NCBI GenBank assembly: GCA_937958475.1
Contig: CALFXR010000156.1
Coordinates: 31,449 to 95,448, forward strand
DNA from: an uncultured Mesorhizobium sp.
GTDB taxonomy: Bacteria > Pseudomonadota > Alphaproteobacteria > Rhizobiales > Rhizobiaceae
Reading direction: 5' to 3'
Length of the DNA stretch: 64,000 nt
Shown: in pieces, positions 19,365-29,002 of the stretch
Layout: every line of letters starts with the position of its first letter
Numbering within the stretch: position 1 is the first letter of the stretch
Notes under the pieces: generated by a model
Told to the model about the DNA's origin: nothing
Seen by the model: only the letters and a program-made list of their open reading frames with translations
Databases searched by the model: none
Made by a program: the position numbers and the translations under genes

Positions 19365-20399
19365 ATGACGAACCAGCTCGAACTCGGGCTCGATACATTC
19401 GGCGACGTCACCATCGGCACCGACGGCGCGCTGCTGCCGCAGGCGCAGGTGATCCGCAACGTCGTCGAGGAAGCCGTTCTCGCCGACCAGGTCGGCGTCG
19501 ACTTCATCGGGGTGGGCGAGCACCATCGCGACGATTTCGCCGTGTCGGCTCCCGAGGTCGTGCTCGCCGCGATCGCGGCGCGGACCAGCCGCATCCGACT
19601 GGGCTCGGCGGTGACCGTGCTCTCCTCCGACGACCCGATCCGCGTCTTCCAGCGGTTTTCCACCGTCGATGCGATCTCAGGCGGCCGCGCCGAGGTCATC
19701 CTCGGCCGCGGCTCCTTCACCGAATCCTTCCCGCTGTTCGGCTTCCGGCTCAACGACTACGAGACGCTGTTCACCGAGAAGCTCGACCTGTTCGCGGCGA
19801 TCATCGCCGGCGGGCCGGTCACCTGGCAGGGCAGCGTCAGGCCGGCGCTGAAGGACCAGCCGATCTATCCGCCGCTCGAGCGGGGCCGGCTGAAGACCTG
19901 GATCGGCGTCGGCGGCAGTCCCGAATCGGTGATCCGCGCCGCCCGCTACGGCATGCCGCTGATGCTCGCCATCATCGGCGGCGAGCCGAAGCGCTTCCGC
20001 CCCTTCGTCGACCTGTACCACCGCGCGCTCGACCAGCTGGGCGGCGACAAGACGCTGCCGATCGGCGTGCATTCGCCGGGCCACGTCGCAGAGACGGACG
20101 ATCAGGCGCGCGAGCAGCTGTGGCCGGGCTACAAGAAGATGCACGACCGCATCGGCGGCGAACGCGGCTGGGGGCCGACGACGCGCAGCCGCTTCGACGC
20201 CGAGGCCGACATGGGTTCGCTCTACGTCGGCTCGCCGGAAACCGTGGCGAAGAAGATCGCCGAGACGATGAAGACGCTCGGCGTCAACCGCTTCGACATG
20301 AAGTACTCGGGCGGGCCGACGCCGCACGAGCACATGATGAAGAGCGTCGAGCTCTACGGGACGAAGGTGATCCCGATGGTCCGAGACATGCTGGGCTGA
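19365..20399 (+). CDS. Luciferase-like (LLM class) flavin-dependent oxidoreductase
   Basis: 344 residues, a bacterial-luciferase-type TIM barrel that uses reduced FMN or F420 in many members. Typical pieces are GVDFIGVGEHHRDDFAVSAP (residues about 43-62), TSRIRLGSAVTVLSSDDPIR, GGRAEVILGRGSFTESFPLFG and the YVGSPETVAKKI helix. The substrate is unknown; alkanal- or xenobiotic-type monooxygenase activity is possible. The ATG at 19365 follows GCGGAG; a start 18 codons upstream has no good ribosome site. No reductase neighbour is seen, and it faces the NifU-like gene. Confidence 0.87.
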   Translation: MTNQLELGLDTFGDVTIGTDGALLPQAQVIRNVVEEAVLADQVGVDFIGVGEHHRDDFAVSAPEVVLAAIAARTSRIRLGSAVTVLSSDDPIRVFQRFSTVDAISGGRAEVILGRGSFTESFPLFGFRLNDYETLFTEKLDLFAAIIAGGPVTWQGSVRPALKDQPIYPPLERGRLKTWIGVGGSPESVIRAARYGMPLMLAIIGGEPKRFRPFVDLYHRALDQLGGDKTLPIGVHSPGHVAETDDQAREQLWPGYKKMHDRIGGERGWGPTTRSRFDAEADMGSLYVGSPETVAKKIAETMKTLGVNRFDMKYSGGPTPHEHMMKSVELYGTKVIPMVRDMLG

Positions 20400-20432
20400 G
20401 GGCGCGGGATGCGGCGGCGGGACGACGCCCGG

Positions 20433-20879
20433 TCAGGCGGCGGCGTCCGCCCGCTTCTTCTCGATCTGGCCGATGGCGTCGACGACGGCGTCGAATGTCA
20501 GCATGGTCGAGGCATGGCGCGCCTTGTAGTCGCGCACCGGTTCCAGATACTTCAGGTCGGCGAAGCGCCCTTCCGGAGGAGAACCGTTCTCCTTGAGCAT
20601 CTTCAGCATGGCCTCGCGCACGGCGCGCAGTTCAGCCGCGGTCGCGCCGACGACGTGCCGGGCCATGATCGAGGACGACGCCTGGCCGAGCGCGCAGGCC
20701 TTCACGTCGTGCGCGAAGTCGGTGACGGTGTCGCCGTTCATCGCAAGATCGACGGTGACGGTCGAGCCGCACAGCTTCGAATGCGCGGTGGCCGTGGCGT
20801 CGGCATGGTCGAGGCGGCCGAGACGCGCGATGTTGCCGGCGAAGCCGAGGATTTTCGCGTTGTAGACGTCGTTGATCAT
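20433..20879 (-). CDS. NifU/IscU-like Fe-S scaffold with two cysteines
   Basis: 148 residues, NifU N-terminal (IscU/SufU) fold. Scaffold proteins hold a nascent Fe-S cluster with three cysteines. Here only two cysteines exist in the whole chain: C37 in SKLCGSTV and C62 in VKACALGQASSSI. At the place of the third, the sequence reads VRDYKARHASTMLTF, with no cysteine. This may be a family-wide feature of rhizobial versions, which would point to a different role. The start (MINDVYNAK, ATG at 20879) gives the normal length; a longer reading adds a leader of no known kind. It diverges from folE with about 220 bases between. Confidence 0.85.
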   Translation of the reverse strand: MINDVYNAKILGFAGNIARLGRLDHADATATAHSKLCGSTVTVDLAMNGDTVTDFAHDVKACALGQASSSIMARHVVGATAAELRAVREAMLKMLKENGSPPEGRFADLKYLEPVRDYKARHASTMLTFDAVVDAIGQIEKKRADAAA

Positions 20880-21103
20880 GGCATTCCACTTCGCTGCCGG
20901 TCTTTGGCCGGAGCTTGTCGCGGGCTCTCTTTCATTGCGCGCCCGGGGCCATATATAATGTCCGTGATCCCCCATCGACAAGTCCGGTCAATGTGGGGCA
21001 AATGCCGCCGTCGGGACTGGAAACTTTTTGCCTCCGGAACCCGTAACGGGCGAGAGACCGTTCAACTCGTCCCGCGAGATACGGGACTACGGGAGACGCC
21101 TTT

Positions 21104-21742
21104 ATGGATGCCGTATTCAGGAAGTTGATGCCCAAGGCCGAGTATATGGACAAGCCGGAGACCGACCGGCCCTCGCAGGAGGAGGTCGAGGCGGCCGTCT
21201 ATACGTTGCTGCGCTGGACCGGCGACAATCCCGAGCGCGAAGGCCTGAAGGATACGCCCAAGCGCGTCGCCAAGGCCTATCGCGAAATGTTCGGCGGCTA
21301 CGACATGTGCCCGGCCGAAGAACTCGGCCGCACCTTCGAGGAGGTCGCCGGCTACGACGACCTCGTGCTGGTCAAGGACATCGGCTTCCATTCGCACTGC
21401 GAACACCACATGGTGCCGATCATCGGCAAGGCGCATGTCGCCTACTTGCCCGACGGCAAGGTCGTCGGCCTGTCGAAGATCGCCCGCGTCGTCGACATCT
21501 TCGCCCACCGCCTGCAGACGCAGGAGGCGATGACGGCGCAGATCGCAGGTGTCATCCAGGACGTGCTCAATCCGCGCGGCGTCGCCGTGATGATCGAGGC
21601 CGAGCACATGTGCATGGCCATGCGCGGCATTCGCAAGCAGGGGTCGACGACGCTGACGTCGACCTTCACCGGCGCGTTCCGCGACAGTCCGGAAGAGCAG
21701 GTCCGCTTCGTCACCATGGTCCGCGGCGGCGCGTTGCGCTGA
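21104..21742 (+). CDS. folE: GTP cyclohydrolase I
   Basis: 212 residues. FolE turns GTP into dihydroneopterin triphosphate, the first step of folate and tetrahydropterin synthesis, in the cytoplasm. The catalytic and zinc region SHCEHHMVPIIGKAHVAYLP (residues about 88-107), LSKIARVVDIFAHRLQTQE and the EAEHMCMAMRGIRKQGS stretch with the second zinc cysteine are all present. The length fits, with about 20 extra N-terminal residues. A TATAAT-like element lies upstream at 20954-20959. hisI follows after 33 bases in the same direction. Confidence 0.97.
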   Translation: MDAVFRKLMPKAEYMDKPETDRPSQEEVEAAVYTLLRWTGDNPEREGLKDTPKRVAKAYREMFGGYDMCPAEELGRTFEEVAGYDDLVLVKDIGFHSHCEHHMVPIIGKAHVAYLPDGKVVGLSKIARVVDIFAHRLQTQEAMTAQIAGVIQDVLNPRGVAVMIEAEHMCMAMRGIRKQGSTTLTSTFTGAFRDSPEEQVRFVTMVRGGALR

Positions 21743-21775
21743 CGGCCGGCCCGCCCCTCGCTTCAGGTATTCCCC

Positions 21776-22237
21776 ATGCCCATCGCATTCGATCCGCCCT
21801 CGCGCGACACGGCGGCAGTGGAGGAAGGCGCCGCCTTCATGCCTCGCTTCGACGCCAACGGCCTCGTGACCGCGGTCGTCACCGACATTGACGACGGCGA
21901 ACTCCTGATGCTCGCGCACATGAACGCCGAGGCCCTGTCGCTGACGCTCAAGACCGGCATCGCCCATTACTGGTCGCGCTCGCGCTCCGCGATCTGGAAG
22001 AAGGGCGAGACGTCGGGAAACCTCCAGCACGTCCGCGAGATCCGCGTCGACTGTGATCAGGACGCGGTCTGGCTGAAGGTCGACGTCGCCGGCCACGATG
22101 CAACCTGTCACACCGGTCGGCGTTCCTGCTTCTACCGGACGGTGGAGATGAAGGACGGGAGCGTCTTCCTCGCCCACGATGGAAGCGCGCCCGCGTTCGA
22201 CCCTGCATCCGTCTACCCATCCGGCGGTGAACCTTAA
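21776..22237 (+). CDS. hisI: Phosphoribosyl-AMP cyclohydrolase
   Basis: 153 residues. HisI opens the adenine ring of phosphoribosyl-AMP, the third step of histidine synthesis. Conserved parts are LMLAHMNAEALSLTLKTG, YWSRSRSAIWKKGETSGN, the metal site VDCDQDAVWLKVD and CHTGRRSCFYR with the zinc cysteines. It is the short, single-function form with no HisE fusion. It directly follows folE, a common rhizobial order, and the patatin gene follows. The other his genes are not in the window. Confidence 0.96.
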   Translation: MPIAFDPPSRDTAAVEEGAAFMPRFDANGLVTAVVTDIDDGELLMLAHMNAEALSLTLKTGIAHYWSRSRSAIWKKGETSGNLQHVREIRVDCDQDAVWLKVDVAGHDATCHTGRRSCFYRTVEMKDGSVFLAHDGSAPAFDPASVYPSGGEP

Positions 22238-22319
22238 GTCATTTCGAAACCACACAGGTTCATCCTTTCGATACTGGGCCCCTGTATAAGGATATGCGGG
22301 GGATGGATGGGAGAGTGTG

Positions 22320-23285
22320 ATGCTCGAATGGGCGTCGATGCGAAGCAGGCCCGACGTGCGGGAGGCCAACGGCTTCTCGTCGATCACGGGCACGACGGAG
22401 AATAAACCGCTTCGCAAACAGGGAATTGCGCTCGCGCTCGGCGGCGGCGCGGCACGGGGATGGGCCCATATCGGCGTCCTACGTGCCCTCGACGAAGCCG
22501 AGATCCAGATCAACATGATCGCCGGAACCTCGATCGGCGCGCTGGTCGGCGGATGCTACCTGGCCGGGCGCCTCGACGAACTCGAGCACTTCGCCCGCGG
22601 TCTGACCAAGCGCAAGATGTTCGGCCTGCTCGACTTCCATCTGGGTGGCGCCGGCCTGCTCGGCGGCATGAAGCTGGACGCCCGCATGCGCCAGCACATG
22701 GACGGCATGACATTCGCCGACCTCGACCGCCCGTTCGTCTGCGTCGCGTCCGAAATCCGCACCGGCCACGAGATCTGGCTGTCCAGCGGCTCCCTGATCA
22801 CCGCCATGCGCGCGTCCTATGCCCTCCCCGGCGTCTTCGAGCCGGTGACCTGCAACAAGCGCATGCTCGTCGACGGCGCCCTGGTCAACCCGGTCCCGGT
22901 CTCGGTCTGCCGGGCCCACGAACAGCCGTTGGTCGTGGCCGTCAACCTGCACTACGACCTCTACGGTCGCGCCGCCGTCATCAAGCACAACGCCGGCGAA
23001 CTGATCGTCGAGAAGGACGCCGACCCGCGCAAGACGTCGAGCGCCGACACGCGGGAAGCGCGCCTCGGCATCACCGGCGTCATGGTCGAGGCCTTCAACA
23101 TCATCCAGGACCGCATCTCGCGGGCGCGGCTCGCCGGCGACCCGCCGGACATGTCGCTGCAGCCCAAGCTCGGCCATATCGGCCTGTCCGAGTTCCACCG
23201 CGCCGAGGAGGCGATCGAACTCGGCTACGAGGCAGCCAGGGCGCACCTGCCGGAATTGAAGCGGTTGCAGACGGTTCTCGCCTGA
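22320..23285 (+). CDS. Patatin-like phospholipase (RssA-like)
   Basis: 321 residues. Patatin-type esterases use a Ser-Asp dyad to cleave acyl groups from lipids. The oxyanion loop GGGAARGWAHIGVLRAL (near residue 42), the nucleophile box GTSIGALVGG (serine near residue 72) and the acid motif DGALVNPVPV (near residue 190) are all present, so it should be active. No signal peptide is seen. A GTG directly before the ATG gives an alternative start. GGAGAG-like ribosome site upstream. It follows hisI at 82 bases and converges on recJ. Substrate unknown. Confidence 0.88.
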   Translation: MLEWASMRSRPDVREANGFSSITGTTENKPLRKQGIALALGGGAARGWAHIGVLRALDEAEIQINMIAGTSIGALVGGCYLAGRLDELEHFARGLTKRKMFGLLDFHLGGAGLLGGMKLDARMRQHMDGMTFADLDRPFVCVASEIRTGHEIWLSSGSLITAMRASYALPGVFEPVTCNKRMLVDGALVNPVPVSVCRAHEQPLVVAVNLHYDLYGRAAVIKHNAGELIVEKDADPRKTSSADTREARLGITGVMVEAFNIIQDRISRARLAGDPPDMSLQPKLGHIGLSEFHRAEEAIELGYEAARAHLPELKRLQTVLA

Positions 23286-23304
23286 CAGCGCAACGCCGCC
23301 GCTC

Positions 23305-25089
23305 TCACGCGAGTGCTGCGTCGACGATACGGAACTGCACCGAGCGCGCGCCATTCCAGTAGTTGGCCGAGATCGACCCGGCGACGTGGACCGTGCGTCC
23401 GCGGTTGGCCATGAGGAAATCGCCGAGCGGCGTGCCGACCGAGCGGAACGCCATGGCGCGCAAAGTCGCCCCGCCCTCCGACCTCAGCTCGACGCGAAGA
23501 TGCCCGGTGCCGACCTCGCGCACGTCGCCGATGCGGTGGCGCGGCAGGACGAAGACCGGCTGCGGATGGCCCGAACCGTAGGGACCGGCCTTCTCCAGGA
23601 GATCGAGCAGGTCCTGGGTCGCGCCTTCCGCCGACAGTGCCGCGTCGATCGGCAGCGTCTCGCCGTCGCGCAGGCGCGAGACCTCGGCCGACGCCCGGGA
23701 CTCGAAGAAGGCGCGCAGGTCGCCGAGCCGCGCCCGCTCGACGGTGATGCCGGCCGCCATGGCGTGGCCGCCACCCTTGACGATCAGCCCTTCCGCCAGG
23801 GCGTCGCGGACGAGGCGGCCGAGGTCGAAGCCGGCGACGGAGCGCCCCGATCCCGTGCCGACGCCGCTGGCGTTGAAGGCGATGGCGAAGACCGGCCGGC
23901 GCGCATGATCCTTCAGCCGCGAGGCGAGCAGGCCGACGATGCCCGGATGCCAGCGCTCGTTGCCGGTGACGAGGATCGCGGGGCCGCCGCCGCCGGCGAT
24001 CTCGGCGTCGACCTCGGCGCGCGCTGCCTCAAGCATCGCCTGCTCCATGGCCTGGCGTTCCTGGTTCAACCGGTCGAGGGTCTCGGCGATGCGGTCCGCC
24101 TCGACGGAATCGTCGGTGGCGAGCAGGCGGCTGCCGAGCGCGGCGTCGCCGATACGGCCGCCGGCATTGATGCGCGGGCCGATCAGGAAGGCGAGATGAA
24201 AGGCGTTGACCGGCTCTCCGATGCGCGAGACGCGGATCAGCGCTCCCAGTCCCGGATTCTGCAGGCGGCGGATGGCGAGCAGGCCCTTGACGACGAAAGC
24301 GCGGTTGACTCCGGTGAGTGAAACGACGTCGCACACCGTCGCCAATGCGACGAGGTCGAGCCAGCCGAGCAGGTCGGGCGGCGCCTTGTCCGGCGCGGCC
24401 GCGCGGAGCGCGCGCACGGTTTCGACGAGGGTCAGGAAGACGACGCCGGCGGCGCACAGATGGCCCTGCCCCGACAGATCATCCTCGCGATTGGGATTGA
24501 CGATGGCGACGGCCGGGGGCAGCGGGCCGCCGACCTGGTGGTGGTCGAGCACGACGACATCGGCTCCGGCCTCGTTGGCCGCGGCGACCGACGGCGCGCT
24601 GTTGGTGCCACAGTCGACGGTGACGATGAGCTTCGCGCCGCGCGCGGCGAGGTCGCGCATCGCGTCGGGATTGGGGCCGTAGCCTTCGAAGATGCGGTCG
24701 GGGATGTAGATCTCGGCTTCGATGCCGTAGTGGGCGAGAAAACGCTTGAGCAGTGCCGAAGACGCGGCGCCGTCGACGTCGTAGTCGCCGAAGATGGCGA
24801 CCCGCTCGCGCCGCCGCACCGCTTCCGCGATACGCGCCGCCGCGCGTCCCATGTCGGTCAGGCTGGAGGGATCTGGCAGCAGGTCACGGATCGTCGGGTC
24901 GAGGAAACGCGGCGCGTCGTCTGCCAGGACACCGCGGCCGGCCAGCACGCGGGCGATCAGATCGCCAGTGCCTTGGCTCTGCGCGATCGTGAGCGCCACC
25001 ATCTCCTGGCGATCGGAAAGCCGGTGTTCCCAGGCCAGCCCGGTCGCCGAGCGGCGGACGTCGAGGAAGTAACGCTTTTCCGCCGTCAT
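23305..25089 (-). CDS. recJ: Single-stranded-DNA-specific 5'-3' exonuclease RecJ
   Basis: 594 residues. RecJ trims single-stranded DNA from 5' ends in recombination and mismatch or base-excision repair. DHH-family metal motifs are seen in order: DYDVDG at residues 102-107, VDCGT at 158-162 and DHH at 182-184, then GPRINAGGRIGDA, the DHHA1 glycine-rich KGGGHAMAAG motif, and the C-terminal OB-fold. Length is normal. On the minus strand it follows glpX after about 70 bases, an order seen in other rhizobia. Confidence 0.95.
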   Translation of the reverse strand: MTAEKRYFLDVRRSATGLAWEHRLSDRQEMVALTIAQSQGTGDLIARVLAGRGVLADDAPRFLDPTIRDLLPDPSSLTDMGRAAARIAEAVRRRERVAIFGDYDVDGAASSALLKRFLAHYGIEAEIYIPDRIFEGYGPNPDAMRDLAARGAKLIVTVDCGTNSAPSVAAANEAGADVVVLDHHQVGGPLPPAVAIVNPNREDDLSGQGHLCAAGVVFLTLVETVRALRAAAPDKAPPDLLGWLDLVALATVCDVVSLTGVNRAFVVKGLLAIRRLQNPGLGALIRVSRIGEPVNAFHLAFLIGPRINAGGRIGDAALGSRLLATDDSVEADRIAETLDRLNQERQAMEQAMLEAARAEVDAEIAGGGGPAILVTGNERWHPGIVGLLASRLKDHARRPVFAIAFNASGVGTGSGRSVAGFDLGRLVRDALAEGLIVKGGGHAMAAGITVERARLGDLRAFFESRASAEVSRLRDGETLPIDAALSAEGATQDLLDLLEKAGPYGSGHPQPVFVLPRHRIGDVREVGTGHLRVELRSEGGATLRAMAFRSVGTPLGDFLMANRGRTVHVAGSISANYWNGARSVQFRIVDAALA

Positions 25090-25159
25090 CTGCCGGAATC
25101 GTCCCGCTCAAAGAGGTGACGATAGCTTAGGCGGCACCCTCGGCGCAAAGCGTGCCGGG

Positions 25160-26146
25160 TCAGAACTTGTCCATGTCCTGGTGGCGGGCCTTGATCTCGC
25201 GCACCGTCTTCGACGACGAGCGCATGACGATGGTGTGGGTCTGGATGTCGACGCGGCCGAACTTGACGCCCGACAGCATGTTGCCGTCGGTAACGCCGGT
25301 GGCGGCGAAGAGCACGTCGCCGCGCGCCATTTCGTCCATGCGGTAGACCTTGTTGGGATCGGCGATTCCCATCTTGGCGGCACGCGCGATCTTCTCCTCG
25401 GTATTGAGCTGGAGACGGCCCTGCATCTGGCCGCCGATGCAGCGCAGCGCCGCGGCGGCGAGCACGCCCTCGGGGGCGCCGCCGATGCCGAGATAGATGT
25501 CGATACCGGTCTCGTCCGGATCGGTGGTGTGGATGACGCCGGCGACGTCGCCGTCGCCGATCAGGCGGATCGACGCGCCGGTCTGGCGCACCTCGTCGAT
25601 CAGGCGCGCATGGCGCGGACGGTCGAGGATGCAGGCGGTGATTTCAGAGACCGGCACGCCCTTGGCCTTGGCGAGGTTCTCGATGTTTTCGACCGCGGAA
25701 GCGTCGAGATCGACGATGCCGGCCGGATAGCCGGGGCCGATGGCGATCTTGTCCATGTAGACGTCCGGCGCGAAGAGCAGGCTGCCCTTTTCGGCGATGG
25801 CGATAACGGCCAGCGAGTTGGGCAGGTTCTTGGCGCAGATCGTGGTGCCTTCCAGAGGGTCGAGCGCGATGTCGACTTCCGGCCCCTCGCCCGTGCCGAC
25901 CTCCTCGCCGATGTAGAGCATCGGCGCCTCGTCCCGCTCGCCCTCGCCGATCACCACGGTGCCCTTGATCGGCAGGCGGTTGAGTTCGGAGCGCATGGCG
26001 TCGACCGCGGCCTGGTCGGCCGCCATCTCGTCGCCGCGGCCACGCAGCCGCGCCGCCGCCACCGCGGCGCGCTCGGTGACGCGCACGAGTTCGAGGGTCA
26101 GAATCCGGTCGAGACCGGCGGTCACGCCTTTGGCCATGAGGTCCAT
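25160..26146 (-). CDS. glpX: Class II fructose-1,6-bisphosphatase
   Basis: 328 residues. GlpX removes the 1-phosphate from fructose 1,6-bisphosphate in gluconeogenesis and in Calvin-type cycles. Metal and substrate motifs seen are GTVVIGEGERDEAPMLYIG (residues about 61-79), the IALDPLEGTT box with the metal aspartate, and the GIGGAPEGVLAAAALRCIGG stretch near residue 220. It lies between recJ and hom on the same strand, with 144 bases to hom. That gap holds a perfect 8-bp GC hairpin at 26231-26251 without a T-run. Confidence 0.95.
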   Translation of the reverse strand: MDLMAKGVTAGLDRILTLELVRVTERAAVAAARLRGRGDEMAADQAAVDAMRSELNRLPIKGTVVIGEGERDEAPMLYIGEEVGTGEGPEVDIALDPLEGTTICAKNLPNSLAVIAIAEKGSLLFAPDVYMDKIAIGPGYPAGIVDLDASAVENIENLAKAKGVPVSEITACILDRPRHARLIDEVRQTGASIRLIGDGDVAGVIHTTDPDETGIDIYLGIGGAPEGVLAAAALRCIGGQMQGRLQLNTEEKIARAAKMGIADPNKVYRMDEMARGDVLFAATGVTDGNMLSGVKFGRVDIQTHTIVMRSSSKTVREIKARHQDMDKF

Positions 26147-26290
26147 CCTGCTAGGTCGATTTCGAAGCCGCGCCGGGAACGGCGCGACGGCGGGCCTCTT
26201 TTGTCAAACCGCCATGAGGACGGCAAGGCCTCCGGCGGCCTTTCCGCCGGATCGCCCAGGACTCAATCGATTGAAGGCCTTCGCCCCGGT

Positions 26291-27604
26291 TCAACCCGCC
26301 CGCTCGATACGGATGACCTGCGGCTTGTCGACAAGGTGGCCGTCCTTGGTAACGCCGTCGACTGCCTTGCGCACGGCCGCTTCGGTCGTTTCGTGGGTAA
26401 CCAGGATGACGGTTTTCTGGGACGCGTCGGCCGTGCCGCCGGCGTGCTGGACGATCGATTCCAGCGAGATCTCGTTGTCGGCCATGCGCTTGGCAATCGC
26501 CGCGAACACGCCGATGCGGTCGTGCACGGTGAAACGGATGAAATAGCCGCCCTCGTGCGAGCGCATGCGTGCCTTCTTGTAAGGCGCCAGTTCCTTCGCC
26601 GGGCGGCCGAACACCGGCCCGTGCTGGAAGCCGGGGCGGCTTTTGGCGATGTCGGCGATGTCGCCGATGACGGCCGACGCTGTGGCATTGCCGCCCGCAC
26701 CCGGGCCGGACAGCAGAAGTTCCCCAAGAATGTCCGTCTCGATCGCCACCGCATTGGTGACGCCGTGGACCTGGGCGATGACCGAGGCGGTCGGCACCAT
26801 GGTCGGGTGGACGCGTTGCTCGATGCCGCTCTCGGTGCGCTGGGCGACGCCGAGCAGCTTGATACGGTAGCCGAGTTCGCCCGCGGCGCGGATGTCGGCC
26901 TGGGTGATGTTGGAAATGCCTTCAAGGTAGATGTCGTCGGCCGCGATGCGGTGGCCGAAGGCGAGGCTCGACAGGATCGACAGCTTGTGCGCCGTGTCGT
27001 GGCCCTCGATGTCGAAGGTCGGGTCGGCCTCGGCGTAGCCGAGGCGTTGCGCGTCCTCCAGGCAGGCGTCGAAGGACAGGCCCTCGGCCTCCATCCGGGT
27101 CAGAATGTAGTTGCAGGTACCGTTGAGGATGCCGAAGACCCGCGTCACCGAATTTCCGGCGAGCGCCTCGCGCAAGGTCTTGATGACCGGGATGCCGCCG
27201 GCGACGGCGGCTTCGTAATTAAGCAGTACGCCCTTCTTCTCGGCGATCTCCGCGAGCGCCACGCCGTGCCTGGCGAGAAGCGCCTTGTTGGCGGTGACGA
27301 CATGACGACCGGCCTCGAGCGCGGCCTTGACCGAGGCCCGTGCCGGTCCCTCGTCGCCGCCGATCAGTTCGACGAATACGTCGATCGGCCCCGTTTTCGC
27401 CATCTCGACGGGATCGTCGAACCACTGGGCGCCGGAGAGATCGACGCCGCGGTCGCGGCCCCTGCTACGCGCCGATACCGCGGTGACGACGATGTCGCGG
27501 CCGCACTGGCGGGTCAGCTCGGTCGCCTTCGTTGCCAACAGCCGCGCCACGGAGGCTCCGACCGTGCCCAATCCGGCAATCCCAACACGCAATGCTTCGG
27601 CCAT
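26291..27604 (-). CDS. hom: Homoserine dehydrogenase
   Basis: 437 residues. Hom reduces aspartate semialdehyde to homoserine, the branch to threonine, methionine and isoleucine. The NAD(P)-binding N-terminus is GIAGLGTVGASVARLL. The catalytic region includes NYEAAVAGGIPVIKTLRE, ILNGTCNYILTRM and the YAEADPTFDIEGHDTAHKL motif with the active acidic residues. A C-terminal ACT domain (YFIRFTVHDRIGVFAAIAKR, from about residue 350) suggests allosteric control, usually by threonine. The aminotransferase gene lies 48 bases upstream in the same direction, so they are probably co-transcribed. Confidence 0.96.
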   Translation of the reverse strand: MAEALRVGIAGLGTVGASVARLLATKATELTRQCGRDIVVTAVSARSRGRDRGVDLSGAQWFDDPVEMAKTGPIDVFVELIGGDEGPARASVKAALEAGRHVVTANKALLARHGVALAEIAEKKGVLLNYEAAVAGGIPVIKTLREALAGNSVTRVFGILNGTCNYILTRMEAEGLSFDACLEDAQRLGYAEADPTFDIEGHDTAHKLSILSSLAFGHRIAADDIYLEGISNITQADIRAAGELGYRIKLLGVAQRTESGIEQRVHPTMVPTASVIAQVHGVTNAVAIETDILGELLLSGPGAGGNATASAVIGDIADIAKSRPGFQHGPVFGRPAKELAPYKKARMRSHEGGYFIRFTVHDRIGVFAAIAKRMADNEISLESIVQHAGGTADASQKTVILVTHETTEAAVRKAVDGVTKDGHLVDKPQVIRIERAG

Positions 27605-27652
27605 GACCGCTAGGTCCCCCGTTGTATGTGTCTCGTGACCTCTCGTCGGCGC

Positions 27653-28876
27653 TTAGCGCCGTGCCACCAGCGGCACCACGTTGTCGGCGGTACCGGTGCC
27701 GGCCGCCGTGGAGAGGAAGCGCTTGATCGAACGCGCAGCCTGGCGGATGCGGTGCTCGTTCTCGACGAAGGCGAGGCGCACATGGTCGTCGCCGTGCTCG
27801 CCGAAGCCGATGCCCGGCGCCACGGCGACGTCGGCGTGCTCGATCAGCAGCTTGGAGAATTCCAGCGAACCGAGATGGCGGAACGGTTCCGGGATCGGCG
27901 CCCAGGCGAACATCGAGGCGGCGGGCGCAGGTATCTGCCAGCCGGCCTTGCCGAAGGACTCGACCATCACGTCGCGGCGGCGGTGATAGATCGCGCGCAC
28001 CTCGGCGATGTCGGTGCCATCGCCGTTCAGCGCAGCCGACGCCGCCACCTGGATCGGCGTGAAGGCGCCATAGTCGAGATAGGATTTCACCCGGGTCAGC
28101 GCCGAGATCAGCCGCTCGTTGCCGACGGCGAAGCCCATGCGCCAACCTGGCATGGAGAAGGTCTTCGACATCGAGGTGAACTCGACGGTGACGTCCATGG
28201 CGCCCGGAACCTCGAGCACGGAGGGCGGCGGATTGCCGTCGAAGTAGATCTCCGAATAGGCGAGGTCGGACAGGATGATCAGGTCGTTCTTGCGGGCAAA
28301 CGCGACGACGTCCTTGTAGAAGTCGAGCGAAGCGACCAGCGCCGTCGGGTTCGACGGGTAGTTGAGGATCAGCGCCAGCGGCTTCGGGATCGAGTGGCGG
28401 AAGCCGCGCTCCAGCGCCGGGATGAACTTGTCGTCCGGCTCGACCTGCAGCGAGCGGATCACGCCGCCCGACATGATGAAGCCGAAGGCGTGGATCGGAT
28501 AGGTCGGGTTCGGGCACAGGATGACGTCGCCGGGCGCGGTGATCGCCTGCGCCATGTTGGCGAAGCCTTCCTTGGAGCCGAGCGTCGCCACGACCTGCGT
28601 CTCGGGATCGAGCTTCACGCCGAAGCGGCGGCCATAGTAATTGGCCTGGGCACGGCGCAGGCCGGGGATGCCGCGCGAGGACGAGTAGCGGTGGGTGCGC
28701 GGGTCGCGCACCACCTCGACCAGCTTGTCGACGATCGCCTTCGGCGTCGGCAGGTCGGGATTGCCCATGCCGAGGTCGATGATGTCGGCGCCGTTGGCCC
28801 GCGCGCTGGCCTTGAGCCGGTTGACCTGCTCGAAGACGTAGGGCGGTAGGCGGCGGACTTTGTGAAACTCTTCCAT
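27653..28876 (-). CDS. PLP-dependent aminotransferase class I/II (AlaC-like)
   Basis: 407 residues, fold-type I aminotransferase. The PLP lysine is in TSMSKTFSMPGWRMGF (near residue 244), and the cofactor aspartate/tyrosine region is LSDLAYSEIYFDG. Glycine-rich LGMGNPDLPTP and the SRGIPGLRRA stretch match the group that includes E. coli alanine transaminase AlaC and some enzymes called LL-diaminopimelate aminotransferase. Placement just before hom fits amino-acid synthesis, but the amino-donor cannot be fixed. ATG at 28876 (MEEFHKVRRLPPYVF) gives the usual length; the longer reading adds 16 odd residues. Confidence 0.88.
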   Translation of the reverse strand: MEEFHKVRRLPPYVFEQVNRLKASARANGADIIDLGMGNPDLPTPKAIVDKLVEVVRDPRTHRYSSSRGIPGLRRAQANYYGRRFGVKLDPETQVVATLGSKEGFANMAQAITAPGDVILCPNPTYPIHAFGFIMSGGVIRSLQVEPDDKFIPALERGFRHSIPKPLALILNYPSNPTALVASLDFYKDVVAFARKNDLIILSDLAYSEIYFDGNPPPSVLEVPGAMDVTVEFTSMSKTFSMPGWRMGFAVGNERLISALTRVKSYLDYGAFTPIQVAASAALNGDGTDIAEVRAIYHRRRDVMVESFGKAGWQIPAPAASMFAWAPIPEPFRHLGSLEFSKLLIEHADVAVAPGIGFGEHGDDHVRLAFVENEHRIRQAARSIKRFLSTAAGTGTADNVVPLVARR

Positions 28877-29002
28877 GGCGGTTCCAGGGGCGTCGGGGTT
28901 GCGCGGGCCGCGATATACACGCATTCGCGGCGGGGGTCGATAGAATTGGACGCAACTGCGAAATGCACGCGTTCGGCGCTTTCAAGGCGGAGCCGGCAAA
29001 TT

